Source of the DNA: AC-56 sp963702195
GTDB lineage: Bacteria > Actinomycetota > Thermoleophilia > Solirubrobacterales > 70-9
Direction: 5' to 3'
Length of the DNA stretch: 64,000 nt
NCBI GenBank assembly: GCA_963702195.1
Contig: OY969725.1
Coordinates: 744,001 to 808,000, forward strand
The translations under genes were made by a program, and so were the position numbers. Numbering within the stretch: the stretch's first letter is position 1; each line of letters begins with the position of its first letter. Below are positions 1 to 7,673 of the stretch, piece by piece. The notes below the pieces were generated by a model, which did not search any database, was not told the DNA's origin, and saw only the letters and a list, made by a program, of their open reading frames with translations.

Positions 1-172
1 CGAAGCGAAAGACGCAGCCGTGGGTGGGGCGGATGTCGGCATAGCCGGCCTCCTCGAGGGCGCGCCTGAACTCGGAGAGCACGGCGTCTCCCGCCGCCTC
101 GAGGAGGCCGAGGAGGGGGACCGGGCGGTTTGCGGCGCCGTCGGTGTCTTCCGTGTGTGCAGGATCACTCAT
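1..172 (-). CDS. MarR-family transcriptional regulator, N-terminal part
   Basis: Only the first 57 codons are inside the window; the gene runs off the left edge. The ATG is at 172-170. The visible protein has an acidic, flexible start of about 18 residues and then a helix ending in GYADIRPTHGCVFRF, which resembles the first dimerisation helix and loop of MarR winged-helix regulators (LRPAHGAVF-type). It is transcribed away from the DHA2 exporter that starts at 271, and two palindromes lie between them, so autoregulation and control of the exporter are likely. Without the recognition helix the family call rests on this loop and on context. Confidence 0.6.
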   Translation of the reverse strand, partial: MSDPAHTEDTDGAANRPVPLLGLLEAAGDAVLSEFRRALEEAGYADIRPTHGCVFRF

Positions 173-178
173 GGTTAG

Positions 179-204
179 TCAGGCAATCTGATAAGTTGCC
201 CTGA
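179..204. promoter_or_regulatory. Operator-like imperfect palindrome 1 (MarR/exporter intergenic)
   Basis: A 26-base imperfect inverted repeat with TCAGG at the left end and CCTGA at the right end; 9 of 13 positions pair. It lies between the divergent MarR-like gene and the exporter, and shares its end sequences and length with a second copy 34 bases downstream. A binding site for the adjacent regulator is inferred. Confidence 0.55.
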
Positions 205-212
205 ATATTAGA

Positions 213-238
213 TCAGGAAACCTTACAAGGCAACCTGA
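213..238. promoter_or_regulatory. Operator-like imperfect palindrome 2 (MarR/exporter intergenic)
   Basis: A second 26-base inverted repeat, TCAGG-AAA-CCTT-AC-AAGG-CAA-CCTGA, more symmetric than the first copy. It ends 32 bases before the exporter ATG, where a repressor would block transcription. The two copies start 34 bases apart, about three helical turns, so both could be bound on the same face of the helix. Confidence 0.6.
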
Positions 239-270
239 CGAGTGTACCCGACGTTCCGGAGGTGACGGAC

Positions 271-1836
271 ATGAATCGAAAGTGGTGGACCCTCGGGGTG
301 GTGAGCGTGGCGACGTTCATGCTCCTGCTCGACATCACCGTGGTGAACACGGCGCTGCCCGCGATCCAGCGGGACCTCGGCGGCAGCTTCACCGATCTTC
401 AATGGGTGATCGACGCCTACGCCCTGTCGCTGGCGGCCCTGGTGCTGACCGCGGGATCGCTCGCCGACCGGCTGGGGCGCCGCAGGGTGTTCGCGGTCGG
501 GCTGGCGATCTTCTCCGCCGCCTCGCTCATGTGCGGGCTGGCTCCGGACCCGACGTTCCTGAACGTCGCGCGCGCCATCCAGGGAATCGGCGGGGCGATC
601 ATGTTCGCCGTCTCGCTCGCCCTCGTGGCGCAGGAGTTCCCGGCCGGCCGTGAGCGCGGGATGGCCATGGGCATCTACGGCGCGACGATCGGCATCGCCG
701 TCGCCATCGGTCCACTGGTCGGTGGTCTCTTGACCGACGGGCTGGGCTGGGAGTCGGTCTTCCTTGTCAACGTTCCGATCGGCATCGCCGCCGTCGCGAT
801 CACCTTCTGGAAGGTCGCCGAGTCACGCGATCCCGACGCGACCAGGATTGACTGGGCCGGGTTGGCCACGTTCTCGACCTCGTTGTTCCTCCTCGTGCTC
901 GCGCTCGTGCGAGGCAACGACGAGGGCTGGGGCAGCCCCTTGATCGTCTCGCTGATCGCGAGCGCGGCCGCGCTCCTGATCGCCTTCGTCGTGATCGAGC
1001 GCCGGGTGGCGCAGCCGATGCTGCCGCTCGAGCTCTTCCGGCGGCCGGCGTTCACCGGCGTACAGCTCGCCGCGTTCGCGGTCTCGGGCTCGATGTTCGC
1101 GCTGTTCCTGTATCTGACGCTGTACCTCCAGAACTTCCTGGGGTACTCGCCGATCGACGCGGGACTGCGCTACCTGCCGATCACCGTCGCCTCGTTCATC
1201 GTGGCCCCGATGGCCGGGATGGCGCTGGCCCGAATCCAGGCGCGCTACCTGATGGCTGGGGGCCTCGCCCTGACCGGGGTCGGCCTGGCGCTGATGGCCG
1301 GCCTTCACATCAGTTCCACCTGGACCGCGCTGCTCGCCGGGTTCGTCGTGAGCGGCGTCGGTGTCGGGCTCCTGAACCCGGTGATCGCCGACGTCGCGCT
1401 GAGCGTCGTGCCCAAGGAGCGAAGCGGCATGGCCGCCGGGATCAACGACACGTTCCGCCAGGTCGGCATCGCGGTCGGCATCGCCGCCTGGGGAGCGATC
1501 TTCCTGGGCGTCGGCTCGTCGAAGACGGAGGAGGTCGCCGGCGGAGCGGTCAGCGGCGGGCAGGCCCGCGGGCTGGTCGAGGCTGCTTCCTCCGGGCAGC
1601 TCGGCCAGGCCCTGAACGGGGTCCCGCACGGGGCGCAGGGTGTCGTTCGCAACGCGGCCGAGCAGGGCTTCCTCCACGGCCTGAACGAGATCCTGATCCT
1701 CGGAGCCGCGCTGTCGTTCGCGGGCTCTCTGCTGGCTCTCTGGCTGGTGCGCGAGCGCGACATCGAGCGCGAGCCGGCCGTCGAGTCGGCTCCCGAGGGC
1801 GCCATCGAGGCGCAGCCGCAGGCCGTTCAGGCCTGA
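271..1836 (+). CDS. DHA2-family (EmrB/QacA-type) MFS drug exporter
   Basis: A 521-residue inner-membrane transporter with about 14 hydrophobic segments, the usual size and topology of DHA2 drug:H+ antiporters. Family motifs are visible: LDITVVNTALP in the first helix (motif D1), SLADRLGRRR in the 2-3 loop (motif A), and GPLVGGLL in helix 5 (motif C). An upstream in-frame GTG at 262 is possible, but GGAGG at 258-262 sits 8 bases before the ATG at 271, so I use the ATG. It is divergent from a MarR-like regulator with two palindromes between them, a common arrangement for substrate-induced efflux. A strong hairpin follows at 1851-1882. The substrate cannot be read from the sequence. Confidence 0.9.
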   Translation: MNRKWWTLGVVSVATFMLLLDITVVNTALPAIQRDLGGSFTDLQWVIDAYALSLAALVLTAGSLADRLGRRRVFAVGLAIFSAASLMCGLAPDPTFLNVARAIQGIGGAIMFAVSLALVAQEFPAGRERGMAMGIYGATIGIAVAIGPLVGGLLTDGLGWESVFLVNVPIGIAAVAITFWKVAESRDPDATRIDWAGLATFSTSLFLLVLALVRGNDEGWGSPLIVSLIASAAALLIAFVVIERRVAQPMLPLELFRRPAFTGVQLAAFAVSGSMFALFLYLTLYLQNFLGYSPIDAGLRYLPITVASFIVAPMAGMALARIQARYLMAGGLALTGVGLALMAGLHISSTWTALLAGFVVSGVGVGLLNPVIADVALSVVPKERSGMAAGINDTFRQVGIAVGIAAWGAIFLGVGSSKTEEVAGGAVSGGQARGLVEAASSGQLGQALNGVPHGAQGVVRNAAEQGFLHGLNEILILGAALSFAGSLLALWLVRERDIEREPAVESAPEGAIEAQPQAVQA

Positions 1837-1850
1837 GGTCCGTCGGTCCA

Positions 1851-1882
1851 GGCGCCGCCGGCGATCCCCCGCCGGCGGCGCC
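1851..1882. terminator. GC-rich hairpin terminator after the exporter
   Basis: A perfect 13-bp stem (GGCGCCGCCGGCG and its complement) closed by the six-base loop ATCCCC, 15 bases after the exporter stop. No T-tract follows, as is common for terminators in high-GC actinobacteria. Confidence 0.7.
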
Positions 1883-1960
1883 GCCGCGTCCCCGTCCGCG
1901 ATGATTTCGCCGGGCCGCCGCGGTCTCAAATCCCGACCACTCGCTAGAGGAGGCAGTCGC

Positions 1961-2509
1961 ATGGGAATCGTTCGCGTGAGCACGACACTGTCGCTGGACG
2001 GCTACATGGCCGGCCCGAACCACGAGATGGACTGGGTGTTCGAGTACGCCGGGGACGCGCCGACGGAGCTAGTGGACGAGCTCATCGATACGACCGGCGC
2101 GATTCTGGCCGGGCGCGGGAGCCACGACGTCGGCAGGAACTCGACCCGCCGGGAGACGAGCGGGCCGTTCGGCGGCAGGTGGAGCGGGCCGCAGTTCGTG
2201 CTCACCCACGACCCGCCCGACGACGAGGACGACGAGTCGATCACGTTCCTGTCCGGTGACATCCGCGACGCGGTTGCGACCGCCCGCGAGGCCGCCGGGT
2301 CAAAGAACGTCCTCATCTTCGGAGCCAACGTTGCCGGCCAGTGCCTCGATGCGGGGCTGGTCGACGATTACGTCCTCCTGCTCCTGCCGGTGATCCTGGG
2401 CGACGGCATTCCGCTGTTTCCAGGCGGGCGGGAGCGGGTCGACCTGGCGCCGATCGAGGTCTCGCGATCGGGCCAGGTCGTGACGCTCCGCTACGGCGTC
2501 TCGGCGTAG
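1961..2509 (+). CDS. RibD C-terminal / dihydrofolate-reductase-fold family protein
   Basis: A 182-residue protein of the RibD_C/DHFR-like family, predicted NAD(P)H-dependent reductase. It begins RVSTTLSLDGYMAGPNHEMD, the family's characteristic first strand and loop, followed by TTGAILAGRGSHD and, near residues 115-125, KNVLIFGANVAGQCLDAGL, the dinucleotide-binding part. It closes with DDYVLLLLPVILGDGIPLF, also typical. The open frame extends upstream to 1901, but a clear GAGGAGG site precedes the ATG at 1961, so the shorter start is used. These proteins are often stand-alone and their physiological substrate is unknown; riboflavin synthesis is not implied because the deaminase domain is absent. 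Confidence 0.85.
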   Translation: MGIVRVSTTLSLDGYMAGPNHEMDWVFEYAGDAPTELVDELIDTTGAILAGRGSHDVGRNSTRRETSGPFGGRWSGPQFVLTHDPPDDEDDESITFLSGDIRDAVATAREAAGSKNVLIFGANVAGQCLDAGLVDDYVLLLLPVILGDGIPLFPGGRERVDLAPIEVSRSGQVVTLRYGVSA

Positions 2510-2517
2510 CCGGCTGC

Positions 2518-2733
2518 CTAGGTGCAGCCGTCGCCGTCGCTGGGGCCGCCCCGGTTGTCGGAGTCGTGGTCGCCCCGGTTGTGCTGCGGAATGCAGCCGT
2601 GGTGATGGTGGTGGTGATGGCCGGCGATCGCGGTCCCGGCGTCGAACGCCCCGGCTACGCCGAGCGCGATGGCACCGGATCCAAGCGCGACCGCGCAGAT
2701 GGCGGCGACGCGGTTTCGTGTGCGCGACAGCAT
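2518..2733 (-). CDS. Small secreted His-rich protein with D/N/G-rich tail
   Basis: A 71-residue protein, start ATG at 2733 preceded by AAAGGAGGG. Residues 1-37 form a signal peptide ending near TAIAG. The mature part is only about 34 residues: seven consecutive histidines, then a tail GCIPQHNRGDHDSDNRGGPS and DGDGCT. The tail is nearly identical in pattern to the tail of the lipoprotein encoded at 3376-3621, two genes upstream in the same operon. Metal binding through His7 and the Asp/Asn/Gly stretch is an inference. I do not recognise a named family. Confidence 0.7.
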   Translation of the reverse strand: MLSRTRNRVAAICAVALGSGAIALGVAGAFDAGTAIAGHHHHHHHGCIPQHNRGDHDSDNRGGPSDGDGCT

Positions 2734-2768
2734 GGGCCCTCCTTTCTTCGTGCTGACTCGGTGATGCA

Positions 2769-3389
2769 TCACGTCTTGAGGGCGGAGATCGCGCGCTCGA
2801 GCGTCGGGCTCTGGCTGTGCCAGTCGGAAGGCGCCGCGGCGCCGACGACGACGGTGGTCGCGTCGGTCCCGGCGACGATGCACGCGATCTCGCGGTACTG
2901 GTGGCCGGTGGAGGACCGGTAGTCGTCGATGACGCAGGAGCCGTGGCCGTCCCTGAAGGCGAGGTTGTCAGCGGCGGCGACGAGCTTGACGTTGGTGTCG
3001 CCCTCCTCCTGGTTGTGCTCGAGGCGAAAGGAGGACCAGTCGGCGAGCGTCTCGTCGCCCTGCTGCGGGGTGGCGTTGAGGTAGCCGGCGATTCGCCGGC
3101 CGTGCGGACGGATCGCCGCGCTGCGGGTGCCGGGGTCGGAGACGATGGAGTGCCAGCTCGCGGGGAAGGCGAGCTGTGCCTTGCCGTTGGGCAGGGTGCT
3201 GACGTGCCAGGAACCGGGAGGGGGAGCGGGATGGAGCCAGGCGAAGGCCTGACGGTGCATCTGGGCGGCGGCGCCGGTGGAGCTGCTCACGTCCGCGCTG
3301 GTGGCCGAGCCGCAGGCAGCGAACGCCGCCGCGCTCGCGACTACGAGCACGGCGACGATCACTGGGCCGATGCGACTAGATGTTGCCAT
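2769..3389 (-). CDS. Predicted lipoprotein of unknown function
   Basis: A 206-residue exported protein. A hydrophobic stretch (residues 8-24) ends in a lipobox with Cys26 (AAFAAC), so membrane anchoring by lipidation is likely. The mature domain (about residues 60-205) carries PNGKAQLAFPASWH, a pattern often seen at the start of PsbP/LpqN-like globular lipoprotein domains, and four further cysteine/histidine-rich positions; no catalytic motif is seen. The ATG at 3389 lies inside the end of the upstream gene and the two overlap by 14 bases, which suggests translational coupling. The downstream gene follows after 35 bases, making a three-gene operon of exported proteins. Confidence 0.75.
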   Translation of the reverse strand: MATSSRIGPVIVAVLVVASAAAFAACGSATSADVSSSTGAAAQMHRQAFAWLHPAPPPGSWHVSTLPNGKAQLAFPASWHSIVSDPGTRSAAIRPHGRRIAGYLNATPQQGDETLADWSSFRLEHNQEEGDTNVKLVAAADNLAFRDGHGSCVIDDYRSSTGHQYREIACIVAGTDATTVVVGAAAPSDWHSQSPTLERAISALKT

Positions 3390-3621
3390 CGCCGTCGCTC
3401 GGCCCGCCGTTGTTGTCTGCGTCGTGGTCGCCGCCGTTGTTCTGCGGGATTCCCGCCGTGGAGCTCGACGAGCCGGAGCCGCCGGAACCCGATGCGGATG
3501 CCGCGGGTGCCGACGCGGGCGTCGAGGAGCTGCTGCTCGACCCGCCGCCGCAACCGGCGGCAGCGAAGGCCAGTGCAGCGACCACGGCAACGGTCGCAGC
3601 CAGCAGACGTGACTTGCGCAT
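3376..3621 (-). CDS. Small Ser-rich lipoprotein with D/N/G-rich tail
   Basis: An 81-residue protein whose signal peptide ends at a lipobox with Cys24 (FAAAGC). The next 30 residues are a Gly/Ser/Pro/Ala linker of low complexity. The last 24 residues, GIPQNNGGDHDADNNGGPSD plus GDGNI, match the tail of the secreted His-rich protein at 2518-2733 almost position for position. The repeated D-x-D-x-N-G-G spacing resembles calcium-binding loops, but this is inference. The start ATG at 3621 is chosen because the signal peptide begins there with MRKSR; the ribosome site is weak. First gene of the three-gene operon. Confidence 0.72.
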   Translation of the reverse strand: MRKSRLLAATVAVVAALAFAAAGCGGGSSSSSSTPASAPAASASGSGGSGSSSSTAGIPQNNGGDHDADNNGGPSDGDGNI

Positions 3622-3749
3622 GACTTCTTTCCTATCTCGCGAGCGACACACCAGCGGGGTGGGGGCTGGTTGATCGCCCGTTGCGGTTGGTGTTGCCGGG
3701 GGATACCGGGCCGGCGACGCTCCGGTTCATCCCCGCATCTAAGGAATGG

Positions 3750-6008
3750 CTAAGCGGGCTCCCCGGCCGGCGCCGTATCGGTGGCTTCGGCTCGCGGCCG
3801 CTGACTCGGCCAGACGCTCACGGGCCCCACCAGGCTGACCAGCGCCGGGACGAGGAGGGCGCGCACGACCAGCGCGTCGATCAGCAGCCCGACCGCCATC
3901 CCGAAGGCGAGCTCCCGGAACGAGTCCAGCGGAATGACCGCGGCCGCGCCGAAGGATCCCGCGAGCACCACCCCGGCGACGGTGATAGCTCGAGTGGAGC
4001 GCCCGCCCGCGACGACGATCGCCTCGCGCAGCGGACGCACCCGGGCCTCGTGCCAGATCCGCCCCACGAGGAAGATGTTGTAGTCGGAGCCCATCGAGAG
4101 CAGGAGGACGGCGATGGTCAGCGGCACGAAGATCGAGATCCCCGAGTGGCCGAGCACCCCCTGGAAGAGGTACGTGGTCAGCCCGAGGGCTGCAAGCAGG
4201 CCGAGGACGCTGGCGACCAGCAGGTAGACGGGGGCTACGAGCGCTCGGAGGAGCAGGGCGAGCATGCAGAAGATGACCGCGACCGCGATCGGGGTGACCC
4301 GCAGAAGATCGGAGTGCGTCGCGTTCGCCGTGTCGGCCGACAGGGCCGAGTCGCCCCCCACCAGCGGCTGGGCCGCGCTCAGCCCCGCCGCTGACAAGAG
4401 CGCGGGCATGCGGCGCCGGATGGTTTGCACGGCCGAGATCGCGCGAGCGCCGAGCGGGTCGGTCTTGAACACGACCAGGTAACGAGCGGCGTCGCCGCTC
4501 TTCGCTACGGTGACGCCCAGCGGCTGCCTGAGGGGGTTGTCGGCAGGGCCGATCACCCCGGCGACGTTGGGTTGGCGGGAGAGGAGTCGCTCCAGCTTCG
4601 CCAGCGGTGCCTTCTCGTGGGCGACACGGCTCCCTTCGACGACCACCGTGGTGGGCGCAACGATTCCCGGCACGAAGGCGTCACTCGCCTCGACGTACCC
4701 GCGGTTGACCGACGAATCCGGAGGCAGGTTCGTCATCTGCGGGTTCGAGGTGTGAATTCGCAGCAGACCGGTCGCCGCTCCCAGAAGCAGCGCAGAGCAA
4801 GCGGCCGCGACGAGCAGCGGATGCCGCACGGCGAGCCGGACCGCACGTCCTCCGATCCCCGGCTTGTGCTCGGTCGGCGCCTCCGGCGACGCGGCGCGCT
4901 GCGGCCACAGCATCGCTCGGCCGAACACGGCTAGTACCGAGGGGACGAAGGTCGCCGCGACCAGCATCGCAACCAGCACGGTGAGCGCGAGCCCCGGGCC
5001 GAGCCCGTGGAGGAAGCCGAGCTGCGCGAAGTAGAGCGAGCCGGTGGCGAGGGCGATCACGATGCCGGCGGTGACGACGACCGGGAGCAGCTCGGCGGTG
5101 GCACGCCGGGCGGCGGCGACCCGGCCCATTCCCTCCTCCTCGAGCATCGCCCGGAAGCGGGCAATGAAGAAGATCGAGTAGTCGGTCAAGACCCCGAAGA
5201 GGAGGACCGTCATCACCGGGCGCACCTCAGCCGACACCCCGAGCCCGGTGTTGGCCGTCACCCACCCGACGAGGCGGGTGGAGACCAGCAGGCCGATCGC
5301 GACCGCCGCCAGCGCGACGAGGGGCGGCAGCAGCGCCCGGAAGTGGAACCCCACGACCACAAGCACCAGCGCAACGGTCGCCAGGTCGAGCCAGATCAGG
5401 TTGTGCGAGATCAGGCTCCCTTGCTCGATCTGAGCCGGGATGGTCCCGGTGGCCTCGACCTCCGGCGCAGGGCCCTGCGCCCGCCTGTGAGACGCCAGCT
5501 GCTCAGCGAGCACCGTCGTCTTCGTCGCCCCCAGAGCCGGCGGCGTGAACAGGTAGCTCAGGACAGCAGTCCCCTGCTCGGTCGCGAACGGGAGTACAGG
5601 CAGCGTGTTCGGGACCGGAAGCGCACCGCGCAGCTCGTTGAACGGAGGCGTGTGACGCCGGGTGAGCTGGAGGTCTCGCCGGATGACCGTCGCCTGTTCC
5701 TTCGGCGACAGGCCCGCCGGGTTGCGTTCGATGATCATCGTGCGGCTGCTCAGGGGAAAGTCGAACTGGTTGAGCGACGCCTTCTCGGCGCGCACGGCAT
5801 CTGAGTGGTCGGGCACGATCCCGCCGAGCTCGCCTCCCTTGCCCTCGCCGATGCTCGGGAGGCTGAGCGTCATCCAGATCGCGGCGGCGATCCAGGCGGC
5901 GATGATCGGATAGCGCAGGAGGACGATCAGCCGCGCGAGGGCACGGGGGATGAGCCGGACCGGTGCCAGGCCGGCGGCGCCTTGCTGTTGTTCATCCCTG
6001 ACGCTCAA
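3750..6008 (-). CDS. MMPL-family RND transporter
   Basis: A 752-residue RND-superfamily membrane protein, about 12 transmembrane segments in two halves, each with a large extracytoplasmic loop. Each half has the MMPL motif in its fourth helix: GVLTDYSIFFIARFR and MGSDYNIFLVGRI, including the Asp-Tyr pair used for proton relay in MmpL proteins. Members export lipids or hydrophobic compounds. The start is uncertain: the frame is open further upstream, but that part overlaps the next gene. The TTG at 6008 lies behind GGGAGG and 20 bases after the stop of the upstream membrane protein, so I use it. Likely co-transcribed with that gene. Confidence 0.88.
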   Translation of the reverse strand: MSVRDEQQQGAAGLAPVRLIPRALARLIVLLRYPIIAAWIAAAIWMTLSLPSIGEGKGGELGGIVPDHSDAVRAEKASLNQFDFPLSSRTMIIERNPAGLSPKEQATVIRRDLQLTRRHTPPFNELRGALPVPNTLPVLPFATEQGTAVLSYLFTPPALGATKTTVLAEQLASHRRAQGPAPEVEATGTIPAQIEQGSLISHNLIWLDLATVALVLVVVGFHFRALLPPLVALAAVAIGLLVSTRLVGWVTANTGLGVSAEVRPVMTVLLFGVLTDYSIFFIARFRAMLEEEGMGRVAAARRATAELLPVVVTAGIVIALATGSLYFAQLGFLHGLGPGLALTVLVAMLVAATFVPSVLAVFGRAMLWPQRAASPEAPTEHKPGIGGRAVRLAVRHPLLVAAACSALLLGAATGLLRIHTSNPQMTNLPPDSSVNRGYVEASDAFVPGIVAPTTVVVEGSRVAHEKAPLAKLERLLSRQPNVAGVIGPADNPLRQPLGVTVAKSGDAARYLVVFKTDPLGARAISAVQTIRRRMPALLSAAGLSAAQPLVGGDSALSADTANATHSDLLRVTPIAVAVIFCMLALLLRALVAPVYLLVASVLGLLAALGLTTYLFQGVLGHSGISIFVPLTIAVLLLSMGSDYNIFLVGRIWHEARVRPLREAIVVAGGRSTRAITVAGVVLAGSFGAAAVIPLDSFRELAFGMAVGLLIDALVVRALLVPALVSLVGPVSVWPSQRPRAEATDTAPAGEPA

Positions 6009-6027
6009 GTCGCCTCCCTGCTCGCTC

Positions 6028-6648
6028 TCAGGTCGCCTCGGTCGAGGGCTCCGGGAGTCGCTGATAGATCTCGAGGCGGTGGAGCTCGGCGGTGGCGAGG
6101 GCGGAGAACCGCCCCTGGTCCATGTCATCCCACGGGTGCGCGCTCACGGACATGATGTCCTCGTACGGAAGCTTCTCCAGGGCGCGCCGGGCCAGGAATT
6201 GCTGGTAGGTGGGATCGCCGGCGTGAAGCGCCAGTGCCCGCTGCACCACCCGCCTCTCGCGGACCCGGGTGATTCGGATCGGCAGGTAGAGGCCGATGAT
6301 CGGAACCGACGGGATGATCGCGATCGCAATACCCAGGTAGATGCCGAGCCTGTCAGCCGCGTCCTGTCCCTGGGCACCGTTCGCCTCGGCGCTCTGCCCG
6401 GCCGCCTGGACGCTCGACGAGGCGCTCGAGACGTCGCCAGGGATCAGCGGGATGTCGTTGATCAGGCCGCCCACCTGGCTCACCGCCGAGCCGGTCTGCG
6501 ACACCGTCCCGCCGAGCTGCGCCACGTCGCGGGTGCTCTGCACGACGCCGATCGCGAGCGCGATCCAGAGCACGGCCCAGGCCACCATGAGCAGGTCGGG
6601 CGCGGCGACTCGCGAGGTCGCCGGGATCCTGAGCACTCTCGTCCACAT
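6028..6648 (-). CDS. Two-helix membrane protein preceding the MMPL transporter
   Basis: A 206-residue protein with a first transmembrane helix near residues 20-38 and a second near 105-125. The segment between them, about 65 residues rich in Ser, Gln and Gly, would be outside the cell and looks helical; the C-terminal about 80 residues (basic RERRVVQRALALH, then EKLPYEDIMS) would be cytoplasmic. ATG at 6648 is preceded by GGAGGAGG. It ends 20 bases before the MMPL start, so the two are probably one operon and this may be an accessory subunit. I do not recognise a named family. Confidence 0.7.
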   Translation of the reverse strand: MWTRVLRIPATSRVAAPDLLMVAWAVLWIALAIGVVQSTRDVAQLGGTVSQTGSAVSQVGGLINDIPLIPGDVSSASSSVQAAGQSAEANGAQGQDAADRLGIYLGIAIAIIPSVPIIGLYLPIRITRVRERRVVQRALALHAGDPTYQQFLARRALEKLPYEDIMSVSAHPWDDMDQGRFSALATAELHRLEIYQRLPEPSTEAT

Positions 6649-6758
6649 GGACTCCTCCTCCGATCGTCGTTGCCGGCTGCCGATACGGCGATGTGCCGTC
6701 CTGCACATACCCGCTGGCAGGCCCGTGACGCCCGGCGCCGTTCAGCTCAAGATCGGTT

Positions 6759-7658
6759 TCAGGTAGCGGACAGGACCAGCTTGCCGCGGACGTGGCCGGA
6801 CTCGCTCAGCTCGTGGGCGCGCTGGATCTCGGTGATCGGGATCACCTCCGCGATCTCGACGCGCACGTCGCCGCTCGCGATCAGATTGGCGATTCGACTG
6901 AGCTCGGCAGGGCTCGGTTCGGTTACGTGCAGCTCCGCTCGGAAGCCGTGTTCCTTCGCCGCCTCCTCGGGCGGCGCCGATGCAATCGTGATGAGGACGC
7001 CCCCCTCGCGAACGGCAGGGACCAGGGCCTCGGTCGTCTCGCCGCCCACCGTGTCGAGCACGACGTCGACCTCGCTGACGGCGTCGCCGACTTCCCGCTC
7101 GGTGTAGTCGACGTACTCGTCCGCGCCCAGCCCGAGCACGAAGTCGCGGTTGCGCGACGAGCCGGTGCCGATGACGCGCGCGCCCGCGTGCTTGGCGAAC
7201 TGCACCGCGTAGTGGCCCACCCCGCCGGCCGCCCCTGTGATCAGCGCCGTCTGCCCGCTCTCGAGTCCGGCCTTGTCGAAGAGCGATTGCCACGCGGTCA
7301 GCCCAGCCACCTGAACCGTGGCGGCCTGCGCGTGGCTCACGCCGTCCGGCTTCTTGGCAATCGTGCCGGCGGGCGTTGCGACAAGCTCGGCATACGCGCC
7401 GCTCGCGAACCCGAAGACGTCGTCGCCTTCCGCGAAGCCCGCGGCGCGCGATTGCTCGACCGTCCCGGATACATCGAGGCCGATCACCGTCGGGAGGGGC
7501 GTCGCCCGATAACCACGCCGAGCCTTCCAGTCGGCTGGATTGACCGAGGTCGCGCGAACCCGGATCAGCACCTCTCCGTCCTCCGGCTCGGGGTCGGGAA
7601 ACTCCTCCCACTTCAGGACCTCCGGGCCACCCGTCTCGTGGATCACGACGGCGCGCAT
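6759..7658 (-). CDS. NADP-dependent quinone-oxidoreductase-like MDR protein
   Basis: A 299-residue zinc-independent medium-chain dehydrogenase/reductase. The GroES-like part spans residues 1-110 with DGEVLIRVRATSVNPADW and GLDVSGTV, and the Rossmann domain follows with TGAAGGVGHYAVQFAK at about 150. No structural-zinc cysteines or catalytic zinc ligands are seen, as expected for the quinone oxidoreductase branch. It is 15 bases downstream of an aldo/keto reductase on the same strand, so the two are probably co-transcribed and may act on reactive carbonyls or quinones. Confidence 0.88.
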   Translation of the reverse strand: MRAVVIHETGGPEVLKWEEFPDPEPEDGEVLIRVRATSVNPADWKARRGYRATPLPTVIGLDVSGTVEQSRAAGFAEGDDVFGFASGAYAELVATPAGTIAKKPDGVSHAQAATVQVAGLTAWQSLFDKAGLESGQTALITGAAGGVGHYAVQFAKHAGARVIGTGSSRNRDFVLGLGADEYVDYTEREVGDAVSEVDVVLDTVGGETTEALVPAVREGGVLITIASAPPEEAAKEHGFRAELHVTEPSPAELSRIANLIASGDVRVEIAEVIPITEIQRAHELSESGHVRGKLVLSAT

Positions 7659-7673
7659 CGGGCCGCAGGGCGC

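Noticed and set aside
823..1983. Long minus-strand open frame opposite the first exporter
   Set aside because: Its translation is Arg/Asp/Gly/Gln-rich with no fold-like pattern and lies entirely antisense to a clear MFS gene; long antisense frames are expected in GC-rich DNA.
2580..2620. His7 as an engineered purification tag
   Set aside because: It is inside a natural gene, followed by a tail shared with a neighbouring natural lipoprotein and preceded by a native signal peptide.
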